Origin: Candidatus Terraquivivens ruidianensis
Lineage (GTDB): Archaea > Thermoproteota > Nitrososphaeria_A > Caldarchaeales > Wolframiiraptoraceae
Length of the DNA: 64,000 nucleotides
Direction of reading: 5' to 3'
NCBI GenBank assembly: GCA_023267975.1
Contig: JALNLA010000002.1
Coordinates: 165,053 to 229,052 of the forward strand
Numbering within the stretch: position 1 is the stretch's first letter; each line of letters begins with the position of its first letter. Shown here one piece after another: positions 17,265-26,821 of this stretch. Below the pieces are notes generated by a model. It had not been told where the DNA came from and searched no databases. It worked only from the letters and a program-made list of their open reading frames with translations. The translations under genes and the position numbers were made by a program.

Positions 17265-17972
17265 GTGAGGTTGACGCACCGTTTTCCCGTAAGGTATGTT
17301 GTGTACGATGATGATCATTGGAAACTGCTACAAAATCTTCGTAGAAAGGCCGTCAATCTTATGGATGCCCTCAGGAGACGCGGTCTGTTCTCCATAACCT
17401 ATGGCAGCATAGTAAGAGGCGACGTTAAACTGACTAGCGACATTGATGTTTTCATACCGGATGTTGTACCATCGCATGAAGTCGAGCTAGCATTAACGGA
17501 CGTTGGTTACAGTATCATTTCGAGAGAGGTTGTGCAGGCTACGCCCTCTTATGTCGTGAAAGGTTACGTCTACATTGACGAGCTAACATCCGTCTCTTTC
17601 CCCCTAATCTCGATGAGAAGTGATGAAGAGGCATTCTATTCTCTCGCAGGAAAGGTAAGTCTCGAAGAGCTGATGAGCGGCATAAGGAAACCGGGAATAA
17701 ACAAGGAGTTGATGCTTATTGTGCCAACCGAAGAGGGGCATTATGAATTCTCAATCGAAGACAACATAGAAGAAGCTGCAAAGCTACTTTCCGCAGACCC
17801 AAGTGTGCTTAGGAACAGGGCGTACATCCTTAAAAGACGGAAGGAATTGGGCAGGACTGGTGTTTATAGGTTGATTCAGCTTCCTCCTGAAGAATCTTTT
17901 GAGAACATTCTGAAAAGGTTAATAGACACGTCCCCGTCACTTAAGAGAAGGCTTAAAGAGCATGGACGATAG
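17265..17972 (+). CDS. Predicted nucleotidyltransferase (COG1665-like)
   Basis: The pol-beta-type nucleotidyltransferase signature TYGSIVRGDVKLTSDIDVFI (GS...D.D) sits at about residues 45-65, as in MNT and CCA-type enzymes, but no tRNA-binding domain is recognised. The remaining C-terminal half is helical and basic. The start is GTG after a TATA-like element (CTATAAACG near 17226). It precedes pelota by 45 bases in the same direction. Substrate unknown; this family is archaeal and uncharacterised as far as I know. Confidence 0.75.
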   Translation: MRLTHRFPVRYVVYDDDHWKLLQNLRRKAVNLMDALRRRGLFSITYGSIVRGDVKLTSDIDVFIPDVVPSHEVELALTDVGYSIISREVVQATPSYVVKGYVYIDELTSVSFPLISMRSDEEAFYSLAGKVSLEELMSGIRKPGINKELMLIVPTEEGHYEFSIEDNIEEAAKLLSADPSVLRNRAYILKRRKELGRTGVYRLIQLPPEESFENILKRLIDTSPSLKRRLKEHGR

Positions 17973-18017
17973 GCTGTCCTATCTATTTAGAAACTGTTTA
18001 TAAGGAGCGTGCTAGGA

Positions 18018-19100
18018 TTGAAAATACTTTCCGTCAGTCCCAGCAAAAGGCTTGTAAAGTTAATACCTGAGACAACACTCGACTTACTTAATCTTTATAG
18101 GATAGTATCTATAGGCGACATCGTTTACTCGGATACGACTAGAGAAATCAAAAAACAAAGAGCAGACGGCAATGTTGACAGCGAGAGAGTTAAGGTCACC
18201 ATCGGTATAGAACTCGAGAGGAAGTCTTTAGACCCCCTCATGAAGAGGGTCCGTTTCCTTGGCAGGATAACATATGCTAATGTTGAGCTTGATTTGATCG
18301 GGAAGCATCACTCACTGAACGTGGATGTAGGGTCAGAGTTGGGCATAGAGGCTAAGAAGGACTTTTCTAGATTAAAAAACTTCGCAGACTATTACCAAAA
18401 AGTAGGCGGTGTCAGAAAACTGTTTTGCATACTGCTAGATGATGAGCAATTCACAATCTCGTCTTTAAGCAATTCGGGAGTAGAGGTTGTACATAAGGGC
18501 AGGTTCATTTCACAAAACAAGGACAGGCCAGAGGAACATGTGAAAAGCATAGAGAAGGTTTACGCAGAAATCATAGAAACAGTAGATAGGAAGCTTGAGT
18601 TGGAAAACCCAACTCTTGTGGTTTTGGGAAATGAAATAGCCGTGGAAAACTTTCTCAAATTTTTGAAAAAGGAAAGGGAGAGGATTTTTAAGGCAATCAA
18701 AAAAGTTGCTCACGTCTCGGATGGGTCTTTGGCAGGAATGCAGGAGGCACTCAGGAATAAACTTCTTGACGACGTTGACGGATCCCTTAAACCGATAAGG
18801 GATGCGGAGGTAGTCGAAAACTTTATAGAACTCATGTCAAAAAATTGGATGAACGTCGCCATAGGGTTCGAGGAGGTTTACAAGGCTGTAGAGTTAAATG
18901 TCGTTAAAGATGTCACCGTCATCGAGGACTTCATTTGGATGAACATGGATAACGAAAGGTTTCGGCGAATCATGGATTTTGTTGATAAACGACAGATTGA
19001 TATGCATATAGTGCTTTCTAACACGGAGGCAGGCGATAAGATAAAATCGCTCGGAAGCATTGTGGGTAGACTGAGGTATCCGCTTAAGCTTAGTCATTAA
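18018..19100 (+). CDS. pelA: Translation surveillance factor aPelota
   Basis: Archaeal Pelota (Dom34) binds stalled ribosomes at the empty A site, works with aEF1A and aABCE1 to split them, and is an eRF1 relative. The N-terminal Sm-like domain contains ERVKVTIGIELE, the middle is the eRF1 domain 2 without a GGQ motif, and the end LRYPLKL is typical. AAGGAG at 18002-18007 is correctly spaced for a TTG at 18018 (giving MKIL), not for the GTG at 18009, so 18018 is preferred. The 3' end overlaps the convergent dnaG by 11 bases. Confidence 0.93.
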   Translation: MKILSVSPSKRLVKLIPETTLDLLNLYRIVSIGDIVYSDTTREIKKQRADGNVDSERVKVTIGIELERKSLDPLMKRVRFLGRITYANVELDLIGKHHSLNVDVGSELGIEAKKDFSRLKNFADYYQKVGGVRKLFCILLDDEQFTISSLSNSGVEVVHKGRFISQNKDRPEEHVKSIEKVYAEIIETVDRKLELENPTLVVLGNEIAVENFLKFLKKERERIFKAIKKVAHVSDGSLAGMQEALRNKLLDDVDGSLKPIRDAEVVENFIELMSKNWMNVAIGFEEVYKAVELNVVKDVTVIEDFIWMNMDNERFRRIMDFVDKRQIDMHIVLSNTEAGDKIKSLGSIVGRLRYPLKLSH

Positions 19101-20244
19101 CGAACTGATCTGCTGATATTATATGAATGTTTGGCGGTCTTTTTGAGACATCGCCTATTCTCATTCCAATGAGATGTACGTCGTGGTCAAGTGTTGCTAC
19201 GATATCTACGAGTCTCTGAGTTACTACACCGTCAAAGACGACGTACTTCATGTTCTTATATTCAGGCATCTTCTGAGCCAGCTCACTCACAGGAATCTTA
19301 GTCAAAGTTTGAAACGCCTCATCTAATATAATTGCCATAAGATTTCCGTTGACTTCTTTCACAAACTGCATGAGTTCTTCAGGTAGTTGTGGAGATTTCT
19401 CAGCTGCCACGTACTTAATGTTCTTAGTTGCCTCATCTGCCGTTACAGCCTTCTGCAGAGCATCCGATATTTCCCTGGATGTCAATTCTTCAACTTCTTT
19501 ACCGTAAGGTGCCCTCGCCACCAAATCTATCTTAGAGTTTTGTAACAATTCCCTAAGTATTAAGTCGCCGCCCCTATCGCCGTCGAGGAATGCTATGACT
19601 GTCTTCTTTCTTCTCGTTAGCTCGGATATAGATTTCGGAACCTTTACGCCCTCAACAGCTATCACGTTCCTGTAACCATGACGGAGGAGGTTTATCACAT
19701 CAGCCCTACCCTCGACTATTATTAGCTCGTTACTTGATTCGACGTCAGGTCCAGCAGGAAGTCTGTCTGGCCCAAATTCTACAACTTTGCTTTTAACAAG
19801 GGCCTCTTCAAGCTCCTTAAGTACTTCATCATCCTCTGGAATCTTTTGCTTTTCCCACTCGCAAAGTATGGCCCTTGCCCTCTCAATTATCTTCTTTTTC
19901 TTCTCAGCTCTCGTATCTTCAATTTTTTCTATAGTCACCTTTGCGTGGTATGGCCCTACTCTATCAATGCTCTCTATCATTGCAGCTATAAGCGCTGTCG
20001 TAAACTTATCAAGGTTTGTGGGTAGGATGATCTTTCCTGTAGTTTTGTTGCCTTGCGACGTTGAAGTTATCTCTATTCTTCCTATCCTACCCGTCTTCTG
20101 AAGTTCTCTGAAATCTAACTCTGAGCTAAATATTCCTTCTGTCTGTCCGAATATAGCACCAATTATGTCGTTTCTGTCAACAGACCCGTCGACATCTATT
20201 TTAGCCTCTATTACATACTTAACAGATGTTGCTCCTACGCTCAA
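19090..20244 (-). CDS. dnaG: Archaeal DnaG-type primase / exosome-associated protein
   Basis: The Toprim domain is clear: LIIVEGRADVINLL and then AFLDGDRGGD. The N-terminal sequence (IGAIFGQTEGIFSSELDFRELQ) and C-terminal region match archaeal DnaG. This protein binds the RNA exosome via Csl4 and promotes poly(A)-tail degradation, with primase activity also reported in Sulfolobus. The start is TTG at 20244 with GGTGATG upstream. The length (384) is close to the usual 400. Confidence 0.94.
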   Translation of the reverse strand: MSVGATSVKYVIEAKIDVDGSVDRNDIIGAIFGQTEGIFSSELDFRELQKTGRIGRIEITSTSQGNKTTGKIILPTNLDKFTTALIAAMIESIDRVGPYHAKVTIEKIEDTRAEKKKKIIERARAILCEWEKQKIPEDDEVLKELEEALVKSKVVEFGPDRLPAGPDVESSNELIIVEGRADVINLLRHGYRNVIAVEGVKVPKSISELTRRKKTVIAFLDGDRGGDLILRELLQNSKIDLVARAPYGKEVEELTSREISDALQKAVTADEATKNIKYVAAEKSPQLPEELMQFVKEVNGNLMAIILDEAFQTLTKIPVSELAQKMPEYKNMKYVVFDGVVTQRLVDIVATLDHDVHLIGMRIGDVSKRPPNIHIISADQFVND

Positions 20245-20388
20245 AAATCATCACCTTTATTCTTATGGACTTAATTATTAACCATCACCGAATTCTTATG
20301 AATATGAATCAAGAGACTTAATATAAGTTTTAACTTTTTAACAAAGGTTTAGTGGCTGTAAGAGCTACGGAGTTTAAGTATGCGCTTG

Positions 20389-21603
20389 TTAAAGGCTCAT
20401 TCTCGTAGCCCTTGGAAAAGCCTCAAAATATTCCTTAGCGGCCCTTTGAACTCTTTCCCTATAATCGCTTTCCGTATAAACTCTCACTATGTTGTATACC
20501 TCGCTTACAGACTTGAGCAAGAAAGACTCTACGCTTACCTGTCTTAAACCTTCAACACTCTCCTCATAAAATGCAACCTCTTGGGAATCTGAAAGTGGTA
20601 GTGGTGGGACATACGGTGTATCTATCCAGATGTGCTCAGCACTTATGCCAGCCATTGATGCTATCTCCTCTTCAACACTCTTTTTTATATGGGGTTTGCT
20701 TAGAATGGCTAACGAGACCTTTTCGTGAGATATTCTGCCTTCAAAAGCTCGCTTTGGTAGCATCCTTCCTTCTATTCTTTTTATTATATCCCTTGACTTT
20801 TCATTAGTCTTCATAGCACACCAGACGGTGTAATCATCGTGTGAAATATACTCTGCGATTGGCATGGAAGAAAAATCCAAAGAATGTTCGATTAACTTAG
20901 CACCTCTTAGGAATAGAGACTGGGCAGCTCTGGCTGCGTGATGGAAGTATATGTTCATAAATGACTGAAAACGTGCTAGAGCTAGCTCTTCGAGTACACC
21001 TAATCCACGAATGCTTATCATAGTCTTACCGTCAATAATTTTTGTCATCATGATTATCCTTTTAACATCCACTATTCCATATGTGGCTCCAGTGAAGTAC
21101 GAGTCCCTTATCAGGAAGTCGAGTTTATCCACATCCGTCGGTCCAGATATTATGGTAGACTCTGGCTTGCGTTTTTCAAGTATTTCTATAACATCCTTAA
21201 CCCTGACACTCGAAGCCTCTACTGCAGAGGCAAGCTCAGAGTCCTCTTTTATGATTCTTATACTCATCATCTCGTGGTTAATGCCCTTTTCAATCAGCAA
21301 AGATTCAAGAAGATGGGAGTAAGGTGTGTGGCCTATATCGTGGAGCAATGCAGCATACTTTAGAACTCTGGACCAATATTCATCTAATCCGAGATGTTTA
21401 GCATATTCTCCTGCAAGATAAAAACAACCTAAAGAATGGTCGAATCGTGTGTGTCTCGCGCAAGGATATACTAGGTAAACCAGGGGCAATTGCATTATCC
21501 TTCTTAACCTTTGAAAAGAAATAGTATCGACAATTTGTCTATCGTATTCATCAAGTTCTATGTACCCCCACACCGGGTCCTTTACAAGTTTAACCTTCAT
21601 CAT
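20389..21603 (-). CDS. HD-domain phosphohydrolase (SAMHD1/dGTPase-like)
   Basis: The HD metal-binding motif is present as RHTRFDHSLGCFYLAGEYA then AALLHDIGHTPYSHLLES, with GPTDVDKLDFLIRDSYFTG further on, as in the YdhJ/SAMHD1 family that hydrolyses (d)NTPs. The C-terminal half has no extra domain that I recognise. It precedes dnaG on the same strand with about 140 bases between, and is divergent from prs. A role in controlling dNTP pools is likely but the substrate is not shown. Confidence 0.88.
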   Translation of the reverse strand: MMKVKLVKDPVWGYIELDEYDRQIVDTISFQRLRRIMQLPLVYLVYPCARHTRFDHSLGCFYLAGEYAKHLGLDEYWSRVLKYAALLHDIGHTPYSHLLESLLIEKGINHEMMSIRIIKEDSELASAVEASSVRVKDVIEILEKRKPESTIISGPTDVDKLDFLIRDSYFTGATYGIVDVKRIIMMTKIIDGKTMISIRGLGVLEELALARFQSFMNIYFHHAARAAQSLFLRGAKLIEHSLDFSSMPIAEYISHDDYTVWCAMKTNEKSRDIIKRIEGRMLPKRAFEGRISHEKVSLAILSKPHIKKSVEEEIASMAGISAEHIWIDTPYVPPLPLSDSQEVAFYEESVEGLRQVSVESFLLKSVSEVYNIVRVYTESDYRERVQRAAKEYFEAFPRATRMSL

Positions 21604-21708
21604 ATTTACGAATAAGCCCTCCCTTTTTAGACTTTTTGCCTAAAGTTTTGAGCGCCAATTCCCCCATGAAGTTTATAGTTGACCGTTAAATAAGTAATTT
21701 TGGTCAAA

Positions 21709-22584
21709 ATGAAGCTAGTGCCTGGTCCCGCATCCATAGAACTCGCGAGTAAAGTCTCCAGCATGCTAAATCTGAAGCTAACGGAATTGGAACATAAGGC
21801 CTTCCCAGATAGTGAATCTTATTTCCGATACGCAGAGAGTGTAAAAGACGAAGATGTGGTGATACTCCAAGGTACCCATCCGCCCCAAGACAAGCATATA
21901 GTTCAACTCTGTCTTCTCTCTAGCGGAGCAAAAGACTTAGGTGCGAAGAGCGTTGTGGCTGTCGTACCGTACTTAGCATACGCTAAGCAGGATAGACGAT
22001 TTAAAGAAGGCGAGGTCGTGAGCATAGATACTATACTGAATATCCTCAAACAATCTGGCGTAGACAGAATATTAACAGTAAACGTACATGCGCCATGGGT
22101 CATCGACAGGTCGCCCATTCCCATCGAGAACATAGATGCTATCGGGATTCTTGCCACTTACATCCTTAAAATGAACTTCAAAAGACCTTTTGTCCTAGCA
22201 CCAGGAAAGAAGGGAGAGGAGATGTGTGCCGTGGCTGCAAAGGTCTTGGATGCGGAGTACGGTGCTATTAAGACGAGGAGAGATGTTAACACGGGAGCGG
22301 TGGAGATTAGCCTAGAGAACGTAAATATAGAGAACAAGGACGTCATATTAATTGACGATATGATAAGCACGGGCGGCACGATGGTTAAGTCTGTCAGGGC
22401 TCTCAGGTCAGCTGGAGCCAGAAGGATAATCGTCGGTTGCGTTCATGCGATAATGATAGACAACGCTGACGGGAAGATTCTGTCTTCGGGTGCGGATACG
22501 ATTGTGGCGACGGATACCGTTCCCAACAAGTATGCTTTTGTATCGGTAGCAGGTCTTTTGGTAGAACGCTTGTTGAGGTTATGA
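21709..22584 (+). CDS. prs: Ribose-phosphate pyrophosphokinase (PRPP synthase)
   Basis: Makes PRPP from ribose 5-phosphate and ATP for nucleotide, His and Trp synthesis. The signature PRPP loop is VILIDDMISTGGTM; the flexible and ATP sites include LLSSGAKDLGAKSVVAVVPYLAYAKQDRRF broken over residues 70-105. The length (about 291) is typical of archaeal class forms. The frame opens at a TTG (21700), but ATG 21709 gives the usual MKLVPGPAS start. It ends in an ATGA overlap with the tRNA methyltransferase gene. Confidence 0.96.
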   Translation: MKLVPGPASIELASKVSSMLNLKLTELEHKAFPDSESYFRYAESVKDEDVVILQGTHPPQDKHIVQLCLLSSGAKDLGAKSVVAVVPYLAYAKQDRRFKEGEVVSIDTILNILKQSGVDRILTVNVHAPWVIDRSPIPIENIDAIGILATYILKMNFKRPFVLAPGKKGEEMCAVAAKVLDAEYGAIKTRRDVNTGAVEISLENVNIENKDVILIDDMISTGGTMVKSVRALRSAGARRIIVGCVHAIMIDNADGKILSSGADTIVATDTVPNKYAFVSVAGLLVERLLRL

Positions 22585-23621
22585 AGGGAAGGGCATACTA
22601 CTTCTTCCAACTCTCGGGCGAGCATCCTGAGTTACCTTTTGGTGAACTCAGGGCCATACTCTCCACTTTTGACCGCTCTCCAAAGGTTACTTTTGATTGT
22701 GAAAACGTTGGACTAGCAGAGACCACAAGGGACTGTGTAGCTTTGACCGTTGAGCGCTCTGCTTACATTAAGGAGGCAGCGTTGCTTATAGTGAAATCAG
22801 CAGATATGCATGAGATGTTTGAGCATGTAAAATCAGCACCATTACACGAGTTATTAAACGACGGAGAAACATTTGAGGTAAGATGTACAAGATATGGGGG
22901 CGCGAAGCACGACGTAATGAAAACTGAGATAGAGCTAGGAAAAATCATCCTAAATTGCGGGAAGTCCGTCTCCGTAAACTTGGAGAATCCTGACAAGAGA
23001 TTCATACTTTTGGCAACGCCGCACAAGCTCTTCTTCGGGCTATCAATCGCAAAAAAGAGGAAGAAAGAGTTCTATGACAGAAGGGCAGGCAGGAGACCGT
23101 TTACGTTACCCTCTGCCCTTCAACCTAAGGTTGCTAGATGCATGGTTAACCTAGCTAGGGTTAGACCGGATGGTAGGATTCTTGATCCATTTGTTGGCTC
23201 AGCCTCGATATTGAGTGAGGCGTGGTTATTGGGATATGAAGCGGTAGGGTTGGAGATAAAGTATTGGATATGCAAGGGTGCAAGGCTGAACATAGAGCGG
23301 TACGCGCCCAACGGTCCGGATGTAGTAAATGGTGATGCAACAATCATACCGTTCAGAGGGGGCTTTGACTCCATCGTGACAGACCCTCCGTACGGTAGGT
23401 CCACAACCATAACGGCCGGCTCGCTCACTAATCTACTGGAAGAGTTTCTCTCAAAGCTGGCAGAAATTCTCGTAAAGGGCGGAAGCGTATGCATGGCCTC
23501 ACCTTCGAATATTGACATAATCTCCTTAGGAAGAGCGTATGGTCTGGACGTCTTAGAAACCTACACCATTAGGGTCCACAGAACTTTAACGAGGAGGATA
23601 ACGGTTTTTAGGATGGGGTAA
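22581..23621 (+). CDS. tRNA (guanine-10-N2) methyltransferase family (Trm11/TrmG10)
   Basis: An N-terminal THUMP-like RNA-binding domain (about 1-150) is followed by a Rossmann methyltransferase domain. Motif I is RILDPFVGSASILSEAWLLG and the catalytic IV motif is DSIVTDPPYGRS, the N-type D/N-PPY seen in TrmG10. The tRNA G10 target is assigned from family resemblance. It is translationally coupled to prs by a 4-base overlap. Confidence 0.88.
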   Translation: MKGRAYYFFQLSGEHPELPFGELRAILSTFDRSPKVTFDCENVGLAETTRDCVALTVERSAYIKEAALLIVKSADMHEMFEHVKSAPLHELLNDGETFEVRCTRYGGAKHDVMKTEIELGKIILNCGKSVSVNLENPDKRFILLATPHKLFFGLSIAKKRKKEFYDRRAGRRPFTLPSALQPKVARCMVNLARVRPDGRILDPFVGSASILSEAWLLGYEAVGLEIKYWICKGARLNIERYAPNGPDVVNGDATIIPFRGGFDSIVTDPPYGRSTTITAGSLTNLLEEFLSKLAEILVKGGSVCMASPSNIDIISLGRAYGLDVLETYTIRVHRTLTRRITVFRMG

Positions 23622-23679
23622 ACAATAGTTAAAGCTAAGGTCCTAAAACCGTCTTTGGCAGGAATGCTAATTGACGATT

Positions 23680-24600
23680 ATGAAAATAATCTTCTTGGGA
23701 ACTGGGGGTGGCATGCCAAGTAGGAGGCGTGGGCTTCCGGCCATCGCGATTAAATACGCTGGCAGTGTGCTTTTGTTCGACTGTGGCGAGTCGACTCAAA
23801 GACAGGCGATACTAGCGGGTTTAGGTTTTAAAAAGGACTTTAAAATATTCTTAACCCATCTTCACGGAGACCACGTCTTAGGCTTACCGGGTTTGTTATA
23901 CACGATGTCTATGCTGGATAGGAACGACCCTGTCGAGATTTACGGTCCTGTCGGCACAAAGGAAGTCGTTAAGTCTTTGCTTGTTACCACGTCTGGCATG
24001 ACTGAGTTTCCTGTTGAGATAATTGAGGTGAATGAAGGTGTTGTGTGCACGTCACGAGAGTACACGCTAGAATCCATTAAAGCAGAACATACGGTTGACT
24101 CTTTTGCATACAGGCTTCAGGAAAAAGAAAGACTAGGTAAGATACGTGTGGAGTACTTAGAGAGTATAGGGTTGCCAAGAGGTCCCTTGTGGGGTAGGCT
24201 ACAAAGGGGACATGCGGTGGTTTACAAGGGCAGGAGGATAACGCCGGAAGAGGCCGTCGGCCCTCCGAGGAAGGGGAGGGTAGTGGTTTATACAGGAGAC
24301 ACGAGACCGGCTGAGAGAATTATAGAATTTAGTAAGAACGCCGACATTCTGATACACGATGCAACGTTTTCTCATGAGCTTTTTGAAAGGGCTAAGGCGG
24401 AAGGTCACTCTACCGCAAAAGAGGCGGCCGAGGTTGCTGCTGCAGCAGCGGTAAAGAGATTGTATTTATTTCACATAAGTCCCCGATACGACAAAGAATC
24501 AGAGCATCTTTTGTCCGAGGCAAGGAAAATCTTCCCACAAACTTACTTATCTGAGGACCTTATGCAGGTTGATGTCCCTTATCCTTCAGAGGAAGATTGA
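23680..24600 (+). CDS. rnz: Ribonuclease Z (tRNA 3' endonuclease)
   Basis: A metallo-beta-lactamase enzyme that trims tRNA precursors at the 3' end. Motif II is THLHGDHVLGLPGLLYT, and the PxKxG-like exosite is replaced by PPRKGRVVVYTGDTRPAERI. The His and Asp ligands HDATFSHE and HISPRYD follow. The length (about 306) fits the short RNase Z form. ATG 23680 is used in preference to an in-frame TTG at 23671. The stop overlaps the convergent EamA gene by 15 bases. Confidence 0.94.
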   Translation: MKIIFLGTGGGMPSRRRGLPAIAIKYAGSVLLFDCGESTQRQAILAGLGFKKDFKIFLTHLHGDHVLGLPGLLYTMSMLDRNDPVEIYGPVGTKEVVKSLLVTTSGMTEFPVEIIEVNEGVVCTSREYTLESIKAEHTVDSFAYRLQEKERLGKIRVEYLESIGLPRGPLWGRLQRGHAVVYKGRRITPEEAVGPPRKGRVVVYTGDTRPAERIIEFSKNADILIHDATFSHELFERAKAEGHSTAKEAAEVAAAAAVKRLYLFHISPRYDKESEHLLSEARKIFPQTYLSEDLMQVDVPYPSEED

Positions 24601-25473
24601 GATTAGGGCCACCACGATTAAAGGCGTACCTATAAGAATCTTCCAATCGAAAACCTCAAACTTCCTGTTAAAAATGTAAGATAGCACTAACGTGAACAAA
24701 GGATAGGCGTTAATGACTGGTGATGCGAGGCTGACTGGCGCATGAGCAAGCGCGATGTAGCGCGTTAATTGGCCACTCGTTACTAAGAATGCGCCTAAAA
24801 TAAAGTAGCGCTTCACTATAGTATCCATACCGAGAACTTCCTTTTTGTACTTTGGCAAGGTCAAGAAGACTGAACATGTGATCAAGGCAAAAAAGTTTGA
24901 GATTAGCAGACCGAGCGATGGTAAGTTTGCTTCAAGCGTACCTAACCTAACAGCAAGTGAGGAGATGCTAACGCTTAACATTGCAAGAATTGCGTAGAGC
25001 AGGCCATGCTTGGAATTTATAGAGGTCTCGTACCCGTTCTTATCGGAAGCGATTTTACTCATAATGAAGGCAACACCAACAGCAACGAGTATCGCTGCGA
25101 TTATCAACCTGGGCGAAAACTCTTCCCCGAGTAACGCTATACCAAGTAAAACAGTTATTAATGTATTGCATGAAGTTATAGAGAATGTTACCGTAGCACC
25201 AATAAGCTTTATTGCGGCATATATTAAATACCTTACCACGAGAAAGTTCGAAATGCCTGCTACGATGAAGCAGACTATCGCCATCATGTTTAAATCAGTT
25301 AAAGCCCATATCTCACCGGTAAGAAGTGAAACAATAGTCGTGTATGGCACTGCGAACATCAGGCTAATCAATACGCTTGGATAAACATCGCCAATTATAA
25401 GTCCCCTTCTCATCACGACCGAATTCAGCCCAAAGATGATAGCCGATAGCAGCGAGAGGGTTAATCCAAGCAT
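24586..25473 (-). CDS. EamA/DMT-family transporter
   Basis: A ten-helix membrane protein built from two five-helix EamA repeats. The first repeat ends near residue 140 (VAVGVAFIMSK), and the second starts after a short cytoplasmic linker. Typical end-of-repeat motifs are IALLGEEFSPRLIIAAILVA and the last TM GTPLIVVALISIFL. It likely exports or imports a small metabolite; the substrate cannot be told. It is convergent with rnz. Confidence 0.85.
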   Translation of the reverse strand: MLGLTLSLLSAIIFGLNSVVMRRGLIIGDVYPSVLISLMFAVPYTTIVSLLTGEIWALTDLNMMAIVCFIVAGISNFLVVRYLIYAAIKLIGATVTFSITSCNTLITVLLGIALLGEEFSPRLIIAAILVAVGVAFIMSKIASDKNGYETSINSKHGLLYAILAMLSVSISSLAVRLGTLEANLPSLGLLISNFFALITCSVFLTLPKYKKEVLGMDTIVKRYFILGAFLVTSGQLTRYIALAHAPVSLASPVINAYPLFTLVLSYIFNRKFEVFDWKILIGTPLIVVALISIFL

Positions 25474-25518
25474 GATTAAGGAATACGTATCTGAGTACTG
25501 CTATAAAAACTAGAAGTG

Positions 25519-26289
25519 CTAAAAGCTTTTATGCTTTAAGCTGAGCAAAAATTCGTTTACTTTATTAAAGCTTTCCTCGATTTTGCTTTTACATTCTAAC
25601 GTCACAAATCCTCTATATCCTCTTCTAGCTAAAGCATCCAAAAACCTCCGCCATGGAACCTTTCCAGCGTCTAATGGCATGTGTAGATCATGTAATCCAT
25701 CATTGTCATGTAGATGAACGTTCATAATCTTCCCGTAAAACTTCGTCAAAAAACCATCGATACTTCCATCTATATACGCATGACCTACGTCTAAACATAG
25801 ACCCAAATTTTTTGAGGAGATTGTCTCAAAAATCGTAACGAAATCTTCTAGGCTGTTAAGGTATGCGCTCTCGTTTGACGTACAGTTCTCCACGAGTAAG
25901 CTTATTCCAAATTTTGAGGCGGTAGATGCTAGCTTTTCCAAGTTTTCTAGCATTATCTCAAGGCTTTCACAACGTGGAGCGTGAACCACAACATAGCTGG
26001 AACGCAGAAGTCCAGCTAGAGATATGGTGGTTTCGAGTCTTTTAAACCAAGAATGTCCGAATATTAATGGGTCGTAAGGGCCGTGAACGTTTATCAAAGC
26101 CAAGCTATTTGGCATAACATTCCTATAACCCCCAATCTTTTTAACATCTAACTCGTTGGGACTTTCATCTATTATCTCCCATGTGTTAACCCTCAAGCGT
26201 TTCATCCAATCTAAAATCCTGCCAAACGGCGATTCGTGGACAGAAAGCGTTGATATACAGGGCATCATATCTTTACATCGTTCTATCAT
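25519..26289 (-). CDS. Sugar phosphate isomerase/epimerase-like TIM barrel
   Basis: A xylose-isomerase/AP-endonuclease-2 type barrel: VVVHAPRC, ISLLVENCTSN, LGLCLDVGHAYIDG, MNVHLHDNDGLHDLHMPLDAG and FVTLECK supply the His/Glu/Asp metal ligands. Members act on sugars, inosose or abasic DNA; the substrate here is not identifiable. ATG 26289 overlaps the stop of the RNA-binding gene as ATGA, which favours it over the GTG at 26301. Confidence 0.8.
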   Translation of the reverse strand: MIERCKDMMPCISTLSVHESPFGRILDWMKRLRVNTWEIIDESPNELDVKKIGGYRNVMPNSLALINVHGPYDPLIFGHSWFKRLETTISLAGLLRSSYVVVHAPRCESLEIMLENLEKLASTASKFGISLLVENCTSNESAYLNSLEDFVTIFETISSKNLGLCLDVGHAYIDGSIDGFLTKFYGKIMNVHLHDNDGLHDLHMPLDAGKVPWRRFLDALARRGYRGFVTLECKSKIEESFNKVNEFLLSLKHKSF

Positions 26290-26672
26290 TCGGTGAGCCA
26301 CTCTATTAGCTTATTTGGGTCCTCTGCCTTTATCGTGACCTTAATTGGGCCTAGCGGGGATTCGCCTTCAGCATTCGAGAACGACACCTTGCCAGCGTAT
26401 GCTGCCTGCTTATGCAGGTAGAACTCTATTATGTTGCCCCTGATACCGCTCCTCATAACGACCTTAGCTGCAGACCTTATCCTCCTCTGTCTTATCATAC
26501 GCTTCAGCCTTTCAAGAGATACCATATTATTTGAATGACCTATCGCTTCACCCTGTACTATGTTTACCCTAATATTAAATATAGCAATTATACTCCTCAC
26601 AACTTTTTCCTCGTCCTCGGTCGGGTTTAGGGGCGCTCTGACTTCGAGGTCAGCGTCCAACTTCGTGCACAT
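26286..26672 (-). CDS. UPF0201/COG1931 RNA-binding-like protein
   Basis: A small archaeal protein of a conserved but uncharacterised family: RAPLNPTEDEEKVVRSI at the N-terminus, then QRRIRSAAKVVM, and FYLHKQAAYAGKVSFSN with SPLGPIKVTI. The family is structurally related to exosome or ribosomal RNA-binding folds. ATG 26672 is preferred to TTG 26684, because a TATA box near 26702 would place the transcript start at about 26676, giving a leaderless message. Confidence 0.8.
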   Translation of the reverse strand: MCTKLDADLEVRAPLNPTEDEEKVVRSIIAIFNIRVNIVQGEAIGHSNNMVSLERLKRMIRQRRIRSAAKVVMRSGIRGNIIEFYLHKQAAYAGKVSFSNAEGESPLGPIKVTIKAEDPNKLIEWLTE

Positions 26673-26795
26673 ACAAGTTACCAAAATGTTTCCCTAAAAT
26701 AAATCTTAGTCTCATCCTACGTCCTACGTCATTAGGCTCCGTATATGTAAGAGAAGTGCTTTGTTATATATGCATTTACATCTAGCTATAAATAA

Positions 26796-26821
26796 GGGAG
26801 GTACATAAGATGGGCTGGTGA
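26796..26821 (+). promoter_or_regulatory. Shine-Dalgarno and three-codon leader ORF before top6A
   Basis: GGGAGG at 26796-26801 is ideally spaced for the ATG at 26810, but that ATG opens only ATG GGC TGG TGA. Its TGA overlaps the GTG (26818) that begins the long top6A frame. This could be a minimal uORF that couples ribosomes to top6A, or evidence of an indel; the next in-frame ATG is 26827. A TATA-like CTATAAATAAG precedes it. Confidence 0.45.
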